From Tieghemiomyces parasiticus (Eukaryota > Kickxellomycota > Dimargaritomycetes > Dimargaritales > Dimargaritaceae): 47,088 nt of DNA. The position numbers and the translations under genes were made by a program. Below are positions 1 through 10,707 of this stretch, piece by piece. The stretch is from contig JANBPT010000294.1 of assembly GCA_027575765.1 (NCBI GenBank), positions 1-47,088 on the forward strand, written 5' to 3'. The notes below the pieces were generated by a model that was given only the letters and a program-made list of their open reading frames with translations, was not told the origin of the DNA and did not search any database. Position 1 is the stretch's first letter; every line of letters begins with the position of its first letter.

Positions 1-3000
1 ACTACGTCCCGATATACAGCGCCGTGTACATCATTTGCACATCCTCTCGTTGGCTCCCATCCTGTCATCGACACCCACCACAACCGCGTTGGGGAGTCCC
101 CGGCATCTACAGCCTTTCGTATAGCTCCTTTTGACCACTCGAACCCTGAGCGCGACTCGCTAACGCTCCCTAATTGGGAACGTATGGTGAGATGGACGAA
201 TGAAATCAGGGCCGCACGGGGAATGGGGGGGAGAAGAGAGACCAAACATAGTACAGCGGAGGAATGGAGATGGGGCTGGCAATTCGACCGTTAATTACGC
301 CATGGATGTGATGGATGAGGGTGTGGCTCTAGGCAGAGCACCAACGTATATTAGCTAAAGGATTGCCGTGGTTCCTCCCGTTTCGGCAGCCGACCAACTG
401 AATGAAAAACGCAGCCTTCACCGCCTCCCCTCCCCCTTATCGGAATCCCAATTGGTAAACGGCTCGATGAACGTTGGCCAGTTTTCGTTTTCCAACCCCG
501 ACACTGCTCCGCAGCTCATGCACACGTTGGGCTCTGACCATTCGCAATTCGACTAGGTCAGTGGTGCCATCGGCGCAGTTCTGGCCGGCCTAATCCGCAC
601 CCACCATTATCTCAAGAAGTGACAGTCGAGCCAAGGGGTCAAATCGCTGCCAAGTGCATCAAAGGTGACTGGTGACCTATGGTAATAAGTTTCGCCTACA
701 CACTCTTTATTCGATCTATAAGGGAGGCCTGTCGACGACTTAGAAACTGCCATGGTGTGCCAGTATTGGTACCACAGCATACTGACTAAACTCACCAACC
801 TCACTTGCCTGTCACGTAACATCACGTTGCCAATTTAGAGCGTTGCACGATGACCGCTGTCCCAGAATACTATATTGTGGAATCATTGAAGACTGAAGGG
901 TCAATCCGATCCATCTGTAGGACCGTACTACCAATACGTGGATCAGGGTCTAAGAGCAACCTATTGTGATAAACCAGCTGGGTGTTAGTAAGGACCCCTT
1001 GATTATCATGGTTTTGATGGAGGAAAGTTATTACCCGGCTGTCTGGGGCGACTAGTCCATCCCGAAATAATTTTAGCGGGTGATGCCAGCTTTCCCGACC
1101 CCAGTCACCAACTCTAAAGCGAGGGATACCAAAATGCACAGCTATCCCATTGGCTTGGGTGAACCCTGGTGTGGGAGGCTGGATAGCGAAGGGAATATTT
1201 TACTCAAGTGAAAACCCTGGCCACTATCCAAGTGGATCGTACTCTGGTGTGTCGATGGTCGTCATTCGCCGCGCTTGACATATCGCTTTGACGTTCACAT
1301 ACCCATGAACACATGGTGAAGAACAGCTCTAGTCACTTGTTCAAGGGCCACAGAGGTAGGCTGGTACTTCGTTTCTTTACATTCACACAGGGCCAGACCA
1401 CGGCCGAATTACCGGACGTTCCCTTGGCAATTTGACAAGCCCGGACTAACCAATGGGTTTCATATAACCAATAGCCAGCAGGCCGGAATGTGGGTGGTGA
1501 TGGTAGAGTACATTCACCACGACTGCACTACTCCATACCTCGACTATTATTATTAACACGACAGCCCTAGCCTTGGTCTAACAGATAGCGCCTGCGTCAA
1601 GTAAGGAGGAGGTTTAGACGCATTTGAAGCGGTGTGCATAGTGGTTTCTAATGAGCCATACGCGAGCACCATTATTTCCTCCGACTCGTCAGGCCAGGTC
1701 AAGCGGAGGTGGGAAAAACCCTATCAGGATGCTGTGGAGTGCACCTTGATGAGTGGCCAGGATAGGAGGGGGCAGCAAATCACCTCTCATTAGAGGCATG
1801 GCGATCCAGGGTCGTTAACGCATGCTGTCCGCCAGGTCCATCCAATGGTTTTACCCCAGATCACTAACGGGATGGTTAGAGATGAGGACCTGGGCGATAT
1901 GGGGCAGTCGTCTCAGGTACTGGTAATGTAAGAGCAGGCTACGTCCATGCAATTATTATAAGGGCTTCTAAAAAGGTCGACCAAGGATCACAGTATTAAA
2001 ACTCTGCTCCAATGTACCTTGGAATCAACTATAGTTCCCGGGCTTCCTTGCCAAAATCGTTCCTCCAACTGTTAATGTTCGACAGGTTTCAGACACATGT
2101 CATAAACGGCACGAATGGCAGCGGATCGGCTGTAAGCCCCCCCAGTTCAAAAGCACTGTCACAGAACCAGTATATTTAGCAGCTAACCCATGTGGGGCCT
2201 GCAGTCCTGATTGATATGCGCCAGGGGCATGGCAGTGAAGAAGGACTCCAGCTCGATCGAGAATGATGAAAGAACGTAGCGCGCAGTGATTCACGTGGGG
2301 AAGTCAGGCCGGTCCGAGGTCTCGCAACGGTTAAGTCTCAACTCTCATGCAAAAGTATGAGAAGGAGCAGAGAGAGAGAGCGGGGTTATGCAGGGACCTA
2401 CAGCACATACCACATCATATCGACACCAGTGAGCACCTGTCAGCTGGTTTATAGAAACTACGAGGCCCAGTGACTGCCTGGTAAGAAGCGAGGTCGATGA
2501 TATCCTTATCCCCGGCCCCGGGGGCTGGCCGAGTTGGAGCCAATACCAGGGAGATATCAATCTCAGGGCTAAGCGGCCGACATGTTAAGGTTGCAAGGAT
2601 ATGTTTGCCGGGATCAACATTAGCTACGACTTTGTCGTTTACAACACTGGTACCGGTGTTGATAAATCAAAGACCATGATATTTTAGACCAGTTTCATTC
2701 GCAAAGTAGGTGACTAGTACGGCCATTTGGATATGAGAGCGACGGCCATGTAACGATAAGTACGAGATATTCTACAGCCCCCAATCCACTTCCTACCCCA
2801 CTCTCTCACCCCCCCCTGATCATTTCCCCCCTGGCCCTGACCTGTTGTATAATACTGTCGCCCTGTGAGGCCATATTTAGCCGTCAATCCCATTCGACCT
2901 GGATACTTGTGTCGGCGGAAGAGGCTAGGGAGTCCGGTCGCAGAAGCCTGTAGATATTGCCCTTCTGGAGTAGTCCTTAGCCATTGCAATAAAATTCTAA

Positions 3001-5300
3001 CCTTTCATACGACCGAGGCCCAGGGTAGCACATGGACTCGCCGGCGACCTACTGTGACAACCGCCGGGTCACGCTGGTAAAGGTAACCAGGGTAGGGAGT
3101 GGGTGTGAATATGGGGGCATAGTGGCCTAGCTTCATTTGCGATCGTCCGTACCGCGATGAGGGCCCTGGAGAAAAGGGCCTTACAAGCAATGAGGATGAG
3201 AGGGAGCTTGCGGACTAATAGCCGAACGTCACCTGCCCCATTGTCAAATTGTTCAGGTGGCCCAGGTCAGGATGGATGCCATTTTCTCAGTAGCGCTTCT
3301 AGGGGTTCGAGGGAGGGTGCAAATGGAAGAGATAGGTGATTGTTTGGTCCTACTCTAGCTTGGGGGTATCGTGTGAGTTCCTAAACCAACCACTTGGACT
3401 GCGTAGGGCAGTCTAAACATCAGAAGCCATCAAGCATCCGCTAAGAGTGTGTGGCTTGGGGTAGACTTGTAGCCAATGGCCTATTGCTAGGCCCTGTAGT
3501 TCACCATTCCATGGGTCGGTTGACTAGTAATGAGGCAAGGGGGTGTCGTAAGGGTTCTTTATTCACAGTTAGCCCGAAAAATGGCATGGCGGTACACCTT
3601 CATTCTCCCTTGGGCACTGGTCGATGACGAAGGACGCCGGCGTTTGCACAGCACATTATGAACCCCTTCATTAATTTCTCTATCCTGGTATTCCCCTTTA
3701 GATTAGTCCAAACTGGCAAGCCCTACCACCTACTTTTTACGAAATGACAACCCTCCACAGATTGTAGACACTGGTAATTTCTGCATCGGTCTTCCAATAT
3801 CACTGCCTCAATTGTAGCACCTTTCCCATCCATCCCCCTCCCTAGTCCGTTTCTCGCGGGAAACCAGAACTGGGTGTAGCAAAAGAAAACGAGAAGGAAA
3901 GGGAAGGGTATTACCTGTCACAGTTATTGCTATCCGTTTCTGACACTGGGAAAAAAACGAACATCGTATGACCGGGGGCCAGATGTGGTGGTAGTATAGA
4001 CCATGGTCGGTGGGGACTCAAATCCATAGTGTCGCGGTGGCCTGCACATTAGCCCATAATAGTGACGAGAGAACGGGTGAAGTGTGAGAGCAAACGAAGT
4101 AATAGAGGCCGAAAGGCTTGAAGGTGGCTTACGTTTGGCCTCTCTCCTGTCAGCCAGTAAGGCGCAAGGCAGGGTGTAAAGCCGCCCAATCGTGGTACTT
4201 GTAGATCTTGCCCTACGCATAATACCGCACCAATCGCCGTCGAGGCTGCCGGTTCCATTGAATATACCGTGGTCACCTGTACACCTGCCACTTGACCGTG
4301 CCCGGGTCGGCAATTGATGGGGGGTGGAGAAGGTGAGACACCTGTGGATGGTGGTGGTATTGGATAGCAGAAAGAGAGGATAAAGCAGCGGTGAAGCCGG
4401 GACGAGAGGAAACAGCGGGGAGGTACGGAGGCCCGGAATACACGGAGACTACCGGCAGCCTCCACTGCCAACGAACCTGGGGTCCGTTATAGTGGTTCCG
4501 CCCAAAGGTGAACCACTACCGTTTGTTGTAACGCTCAACTGTGTATCTTTTCAATCAATCACAGATCCGGACCCCCTACACTACCGCCGTAAGTAACCGC
4601 ACCGTCCGAATGGCGCACGTCTGTAAGACCGTAGTTGCCTATTAAGCAGCCTTGGGTACCGCACATGGCTTTTTCGGCCTTTAATTGTGCATCCGTTGTA
4701 CAACCGCCCCTTACAACAAGGAAATAAATGGCCAACCTCGCCGCTACCAGCCTACGTTGCACAAGATTTCCTGAACGATTAGCATCGTTTGCTACAAACT
4801 ATATTTATGACCACGTATTTCGCAATCGACCAGCCCCTGCGTAAATGTGGGCCGTATGGGATCCTTTAATTGCGCAGGACCTTACCGAACTCTCTCGTAC
4901 TGCCCACGGCTACCGTAGATTGGCGTAGTCAGGGGCCCGGAACGCTTGGCATATTAGTCAGTTTATAGTCTAGGGCCATTGCGCAACTACATCAACCATC
5001 GATGTCACCATGTTGTGCTTAACGCATGGTAAAGTACGGTAATGCACATCTTCTCTCCATCCTAACATACCAAACCTGTACCGAGACATCATATAATTAA
5101 CGGTTAGCCCAGCTAGGCTGGCTCCCAAGAGAAGCCTGGAAGATTAAGACTCCGCCCGTTCTACCTCCCACAACCAAGGCCGCTCACCGTCGTCGCAGTG
5201 CGTGGAGAACGTGTCCGATTTTTTAGCCGTATAATCGCATAGAAGAGGGAGTGAGATGACCGTGAGCTGATACAAGAGAGAGAGAGAGAGCAAGGGAGGA
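1..5300. other. Long stretch with no recognisable gene
   Basis: I see no gene that can be supported here on either strand. The frame starting at base 1 stays open for 97 codons to a stop at 292-294, and another + frame runs from 368 to a stop at 556. Neither resembles a known family, and no convincing donor/acceptor chain links them. Either could be the 3' end of a gene lying left of the window. Clear donor signals are rare compared with the gene-dense right half. The stretch ends in an AG dinucleotide tract. Confidence 0.5.
5275..5290. repeat. (AG)8 dinucleotide tract
   Basis: Sixteen bases of perfect AG repeat lie about 1.1 kb upstream of the zinc-finger gene. It is a simple microsatellite; no function is implied. 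Confidence 0.9.
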
Positions 5301-6405
5301 AGTAGGCGGTATTCATCCGAGATTCTTATTGGTGGATACTATAATATTAGCCGTTTGCCTGCGTTCCAAACTTCACGTCTTCGCCCCACCAGCATGACTG
5401 AGCGGCGGAGGACTGGCCATGCCAACAAAAAAAATAATAAAATAGGAGATGGTGAGTGTGGTAGGTTCCATAACGGGTCTGCGAGTAGCTAAGGGTGAAG
5501 ATCCTCAGCGAGCCGAGCGGCTTGGGTTGCATCTTCCCCATAAAATTCACGTCCAGGCACGGAAGCGACCAATCAATCTCGACAACCCCCCCAAACCAGT
5601 CCCCCACACGACCGCTTAGGTGTGGCTGTGTGGTGGAGAGTGTGGGGAGCCGCGAAAAAAAGAGGGTGGGGGTGCTATGACTCCGTCCATCGGCCGTAGC
5701 CTGGCCTAGTTTTTCCGATCTCTTTTTCTTTCCCCACCCATTTCTCGACGGATTTCCCATTGCACACTGTGGTCGCGGGGCAGCGAAAGACTTATGGGGG
5801 GGCAGCCGTATTTCATGTTAGCGCCCCATATCCCTCTCTTTTCCGATTTGAGCTCCCCTCACTCAAGCCTTGCCAGCTGAGTCCTAAAACACCAACATCC
5901 TACGAAACCTCCACCCTATCACCCCCCTCCCTGCTTCTCTCCCTATTTTTACAAACCACCCCTGGCTTGCATTACGTTGACCGAGTTCATCCCCGGCGCA
6001 CTGTCGGCCAGTCAATTATCGCAGCGAGTCGGCCACTGGGAGCTAGCGGTGTTTATCTTGTCCATCATGTCGAGCCATATATAAGACCCTCCCTCCGCAT
6101 CCCTTGCTCATCAGTTAATCCCAAGTACTACAAGCTGGCTTCTCCTTCTCCATACAACCACTTTTCTCCTTACGCCCCGCATCTTCATCTCCCGTAGCTC
6201 CTCTTTCCTGCCCTTGTCCATTAACCTATAACTACCACCACTTGTCCAACCCCACCCTTTAGCCCCCTCGCACCCCGATCAATCCGTCCATCATCTTTTG
6301 CCACACCTATACCTGCCCCCCTTCTCCCTGCTCCACTTACACATATATAGCTGTCCGTGCCTGTCCCGCTCGGCCACTAATACCTCGCGCAATCCCCTCA
6401 CCGCC
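5301..6405 (+). promoter_or_regulatory. Promoter and pyrimidine-rich leader of the zinc-finger gene
   Basis: About 1.1 kb ahead of the zinc-finger start codon. A TATA box (TATATAAG) lies at 6078-6085, about 320 bases before the ATG, and a CCAAT motif at 5569-5573. From about 5900 to 6400 the + strand is strongly C/T-rich, as in many fungal promoters and leaders. Open frames in this part, such as 5760-6197, have low-complexity composition and no homology I can recognise, so they are not called as genes. A transcription start about 30 bases after the TATA box is inferred. Confidence 0.55.
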
Positions 6406-7512
6406 ATGGAAGCTCACACCCTCGCCAAGCCCGAATACCCGGCCGGTCTTCCTGGCCAGGGTCTAGGCCCTAGCCCCCACGACTTCCAGGACCATTTCAG
6501 TGCTGACAGCACCCCAGTCCCTCAGGGCTATCCGATGTATGGCCACGAGCAGGTTGCTTACGAGCGCTCCGCTAGCCAATTCGGCCACCAACTCTATCCG
6601 GCTCCCACCCAAAGCCCCGCTCCGGGCATCAACTTCTCCTCCAGCAGCCCGAGTCTTTCCAACTGCTCGTCGCCATCGTACCAAAACCAACCTGGTAGCC
6701 ACGCGCCCGCATCCATGGATCCGTCTTCATCGGCCCACTCCAACTACTCCCAGCAACAATCGTCCTCGCAACACCATGCCCCGGCCAACTACTACATGGA
6801 GCCCCAGCCCAACCCAGCCATCTACTACTCGGTCGGCCAGCCTGCACCCAACGCCATGGCCGGCCCCGCCCCCTTTCTGCCTGCGCTCAACCTGATGCCC
6901 GGCGGCGGTGCTCCCATCGATGCCAACGGCTACCCCATGTCGTCGGCTCCGCACTTTGCCCAGACTATGCCGAACTTCTATGACAACAAACCCTACCCTA
7001 GCATGGAGGAGCCGGCCGCCACGATGCACCACGGCTACGGCCAGATGGGTCGCTTCGACGACGCCGCGCAGATGGCTTTCAACCGCACCTACCACCGCTC
7101 TGACACCATGTCTCCCTTCACCAGCGACCCGAACCTAACCTCCTACATCAGCCGGTTCCCGTCGGCCAAACGCAGCCGTTCTAGCACCACTAAGAACAAG
7201 CGGTACATCTGTACCGTCTGCCAGGCTGCCTTCGCCCGTCCCTCCACGCTAACGACGCACATGAACAAGCACACCGGCGCCAAGCCCCACATGTGCCCCC
7301 AGGCCGGTTGCGGCAAGCGCTTCTCAGTGCTCAGCAATATGCGCCGCCACCGCAAGATCCACGAGCGTAATCAACTCCAGGCCGCTGAGGCCGCCCAGGC
7401 CCAGCTCCAGGCCCACGCTGCCCACCACGGTGTCATGTCAACGCAGGCCCCTATGGCCGCCCCCAACGGCCCAGTAATGCAGCAGCCCCCGCCTATGCAG
7501 AAGGTCCTCTAA
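6406..7512 (+). CDS. C2H2 zinc-finger transcription factor, two fingers
   Basis: Intronless gene for a 368-residue protein. The first 260 residues are low-complexity, rich in Pro, Ser, Gln, Asn and Tyr, as in activation regions. Two adjacent C2H2 fingers follow: finger 1 has C269, C272, H285 and H289, and finger 2 has C297, C302, H315 and H319. They are joined by a TGAKPH linker, a close variant of the classical TGEKP linker. The tail is Ala/Gln-rich. The finger pair, with SVLSNMRRH in finger 2, resembles a group of two-finger regulators common in Mucoromycota and Basidiomycota. It is presumably a nuclear sequence-specific DNA-binding protein; the target genes are unknown. The start is the first ATG, in good context (GCCATGG), after a frame that is open but proline/serine-rich and has no upstream ATG. 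A TATA box and C/T-rich leader precede it. No neighbour suggests its role. Confidence 0.9.
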   Translation: MEAHTLAKPEYPAGLPGQGLGPSPHDFQDHFSADSTPVPQGYPMYGHEQVAYERSASQFGHQLYPAPTQSPAPGINFSSSSPSLSNCSSPSYQNQPGSHAPASMDPSSSAHSNYSQQQSSSQHHAPANYYMEPQPNPAIYYSVGQPAPNAMAGPAPFLPALNLMPGGGAPIDANGYPMSSAPHFAQTMPNFYDNKPYPSMEEPAATMHHGYGQMGRFDDAAQMAFNRTYHRSDTMSPFTSDPNLTSYISRFPSAKRSRSSTTKNKRYICTVCQAAFARPSTLTTHMNKHTGAKPHMCPQAGCGKRFSVLSNMRRHRKIHERNQLQAAEAAQAQLQAHAAHHGVMSTQAPMAAPNGPVMQQPPPMQKVL

Positions 7513-8160
7513 AACCGTCCGTCCCAGTTGCGGTCTAACTAGACTCCGTTCGCATCACTGTTTTCTGTCTGCCCGTCCATGTATACACCCACACCCTCCC
7601 ACCTCCTCTTCACTGCACTCTTTACTACCTTATCCCCCTTTGTGACCCATGCACCCTCCCCCCTTCGCTTCGGCCGGTTCCGTCCTCTTCCCGAGCACCA
7701 TTGAGTGGTGTTCTCCGACTCCTTAAACACGCTATTCCGGTGATATGCAATATCATTCTGCCCCGGACACCTTTATTTGCGTGACCACGACGCCCTTGCC
7801 GCCCCCACCAGTGTGATGTTCGGCCCCCCTTCTCTCTACCCTCCTTTCTAGCGCTCTAACCTCCCTATCTACATCTACCCGACTGCTGTTACCACCTTAT
7901 TTTATATTTACTAGTTTTGGACATTGATTCTTACCTCACTCTTCCACCCGCGCTCCTGTTCCTGTACTCTCATTGCTGACCTCCATCGCTCGCAACGACC
8001 TTGCCCCGCGTTCGACTCGGGTTCGTCCCTTTCCTCCGCGACCAGCCTCTGTGTCTATACTTTAATCTTCAAGTTCTAATGTGGCCGTTCTCTTACTAGC
8101 CGCGCAACCCTCTCTTGTAATAAATTAATCATTTTTCCTAGAATACCTCGCATTGTAGCA
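7513..8160 (+). terminator. 3' untranslated region with poly(A) signal
   Basis: The C/T-rich stretch after the zinc-finger stop codon has no coding features. A canonical AATAAA lies at 8119-8124, about 600 bases past the stop, followed by T-rich sequence. The long 3' UTR is inferred from this signal alone. Confidence 0.45.
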
Positions 8161-9060
8161 GCCCTATTATCCGGGCAGAGGTTAAAGAAGGAACCGTATA
8201 AAAGACACCATGGATTAGTGGTTTCGCTATTGTATTTAATTGAATATCTTACTGGTATTGGTTCTGGCTGTGCCCGTGGTGTGTGTAACTTCTGAGGGTG
8301 GATTTCTAGCTAATCGATAGTCCCTTGCCCGAACGAAGGCCTTATGAGGTAATCAACCCATTATGCGTGACTACCATGTAACCATCTGGCCACGCATTGA
8401 GGTGGGATCATCCAAGTGTAACCGCCGCATGGGGGAAAATCCGTAGATAAAGCCCCTACACTACAGCTTTTCCGTTCGGACGATACGAGCTGTAGCGGTG
8501 GGTAAAAAGGAGAAGGGGGGTGAGGGACCCCCCACCTGCCTGACGGTGTTTAGTTGCCACGCCGCCCGGGCGGGGTAGAGATCGGCCCATTGATATTTAC
8601 CTCCTAAACGTCAGAATATTTTATTGAGACGCGGATTCTTGGGCTACCGTACATGGGTATAACTTCGATGCTAGCGCAACTTTGACCCCAGTGCCTTCCC
8701 ATATTCCCAGTTTCCACTCTGACCTTCATACGGCGGAGTTTCCTCAGACAGTGACCAGTCCTACCCGACATATTTTCGACGATATGGTCGGAAGGCACAC
8801 TTCCCTAGGCCACCCATCGCCTGGCCACTCAATATTTTGAAAAGGACAACAATTGGGGAGGGGGAGGGCAGCATGGAAGTGTTCACAATAGGACGGACCG
8901 GGTAGACCAGTCACCTATCGGACAAGTCGGTGGCCGACGTAAGCGCCACCCCCCTCGCCTTCCCCTCCCGTTGATTTGTTCTGACAGCTAAACAAACGGC
9001 GCTGCCGTGTGTGAAGGTCATGAAAACAATGTAGACAAAGAAACATGTCTGGTTGGACAG

Positions 9061-10134
9061 AACCTACCACCGTGACCTCCGGTTTGGACCGGGGTTCGTA
9101 AGGGGGTCACGAGTGGGCTCATTGGAAAGAAAAAAAATGGAGGGAAAGGAAGGTAGGCGGGTAGTAAAGTGGATATGGTGGCGATGCCACAGTGGAAAAA
9201 AGAAGAGGGACAACACCATGTTACACTAAAAGATGATTGGGATCAGTTACTACGGGCAAACGTCGCGCGTTCTACACCCTGTAGCTATAGTGCTAACCAC
9301 TTTTTCGCTGGTACACAGACGGCTGCTGCCCTCCCCTGATTGTTCATCATCGCGGTCGATATGCCGCCGGTTGGTATCGTAGCCGGTTGCAAGTATGCTA
9401 GACCAGTTGACCGATTTTCGTAACCCACCATCTGTCGTTTTCCCATTACCTCGGCAGGTTACCCGCACCCTCGTCGCGGAGGCTTTCTACTCCCACCGTT
9501 ATTATCACCAGGTAAGCCTCCTGCATCCAACCTCACTCTCAGCCATCACCAACTATGTTGGTTGTCTTGCCGTCACCATGGGGCAACTTTCCACTCAGGA
9601 TAGTCAGGTAAAAGAAGTAAGGAAGGAGAGCCGGATGGCATGTATGGCGCGCCCGCTCGTGCAGGCAGGGAGAAGGTCGAGACCTATAATGGAAAATAAA
9701 GCAACTTGGTGCAAGTTATCGTGCTAACAGCCGTGTCACGGATCTAGCGTATGTGGGGCGTGGCTGCCGTCGCCATCCGTGGCCATATTCAGCGTAGCAT
9801 TTCGGTTACAGGAAACCCGAAGCCACCAACCGGTAGCGGCGTCTACCGTGTGGTATTATCGAGAAAATGCGCTTTCCATCCCCGAGATTGGTGCACCACC
9901 CGACAGTGTAGAAGGTGCAAGTTCTGTGCACATACTGCTAAATGAAATCACCAGCCAAAGGAACATGCGTAAGCACATGGCGGGGTAGAATTCGCGAAGT
10001 TTGAATATCAGTCAACACAACATGAAGTGCGGCTGGTTACCTCGCTTGTGCTTCATAAAACTATAGCCTTCTATGGGCAGGCCGTTTGTCGACGGTGTAT
10101 TGGCGTTTCCCACCCGAGCCGCTACTAAAACGTG
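9061..10134 (+). CDS. Possible multi-exon gene fragment, unidentified
   Basis: Four stretches with splice-like borders stay in one reading frame when joined: 9061-9097, 9458-9511, 9812-9968 and 10081-10134. The best borders are the acceptor before 9458 (pyrimidine tract then GGCAG) and the GTAAGC donors after 9511 and 9968. Encoded peptides include AEAFYSHRYYHQ and ENALSIPEIGAPPDS. If the third stretch is not spliced, it ends at a TAG at 9986-9988. I recognise no family, no start exon was found, and phase agreement between short pieces can arise by chance. Confidence 0.2.
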
Positions 10135-10680
10135 GTAACGCCTCCGGACAGCGTGGTTGAAGATTAGGCCTTGCAAGAGAATGACAAGTTATTCGCTGCT
10201 ATGGCAAAGTGACCCCGCCGGCACCTTCTCCGGAATACACGGATTTGAACGAGTAGGCCACTGGTCCTATCATAATGAGAATGTGATTGACGACACCAGT
10301 CCCATGATTTTCAAACGGGTATCAATACTGGCCGTCGGTCGGTTTCAAACCACTTTTAACCGGTAGTAATGCGTAGTGCTAATTTGGTAAGAAACGATGC
10401 TCAATGGGCCAAGGGAAGCATGCCCGATAAGGCTTAGACTCATCATGGCGAGATGTAAATCCGACCAAGTCTGATTGGGGCGGCCATACGACTCAATGCA
10501 GTAGATGGTATATCTACCCCAAGCCATTCAGACAAACACAGTCTGCAACGTCATACGACTTTTGGTGGTCCGCGTTCAACTGCAGCGAAATCCTTAAAGA
10601 GTCGCCTGGTAAGCCGCGGGTCTAGCTTTTACTACTTTGTTTAAATGAGGCTTTACTGCACCAACACGGGAATAGCTATG

Positions 10681-10707
10681 GGCCTCCCATCGGTTAGATG
10701 GGAGGCC
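10681..10707. repeat. Perfect 11-bp hairpin
   Basis: Arms 10681-10691 (GGCCTCCCATC) and 10697-10707 (GATGGGAGGCC) are exact reverse complements around a 5-base loop. The hairpin is GC-rich and stands in non-coding sequence. It could be a protein-binding palindrome or part of an RNA; no flanking T-run or gene end explains it. Confidence 0.85.

Noticed and set aside
1..294. Open frame of 97 codons from the first base (+)
   Set aside because: No start in the window, no family resemblance and no splice partner. It could be a 3' exon of a gene to the left, but chance explains it equally well.
368..556. Open + frame of 62 codons
   Set aside because: It begins with GTG rather than ATG, lacks conserved features and has no convincing acceptor.
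3930..4471. Two overlapping minus frames of 127 and 140 codons
   Set aside because: They overlap in different frames, are rich in Pro/Ser/Thr from C/T skew, and match nothing. They are more like promoter-type sequence.
5347..6197. Frames of 137 codons (-) and 145 codons (+)
   Set aside because: They lie in the C/T-skewed promoter of the zinc-finger gene, start with non-ATG or poor-context codons and have no homology.
6463..7355. Several frames of 60-131 codons on both strands inside the zinc-finger gene
   Set aside because: Shadows of the GC-biased real coding frame.
10215..10255. tRNA-like B box on the minus strand (GTTCAAATCC)
   Set aside because: The flanking bases do not form a T stem, and no A box or acceptor stem is present.
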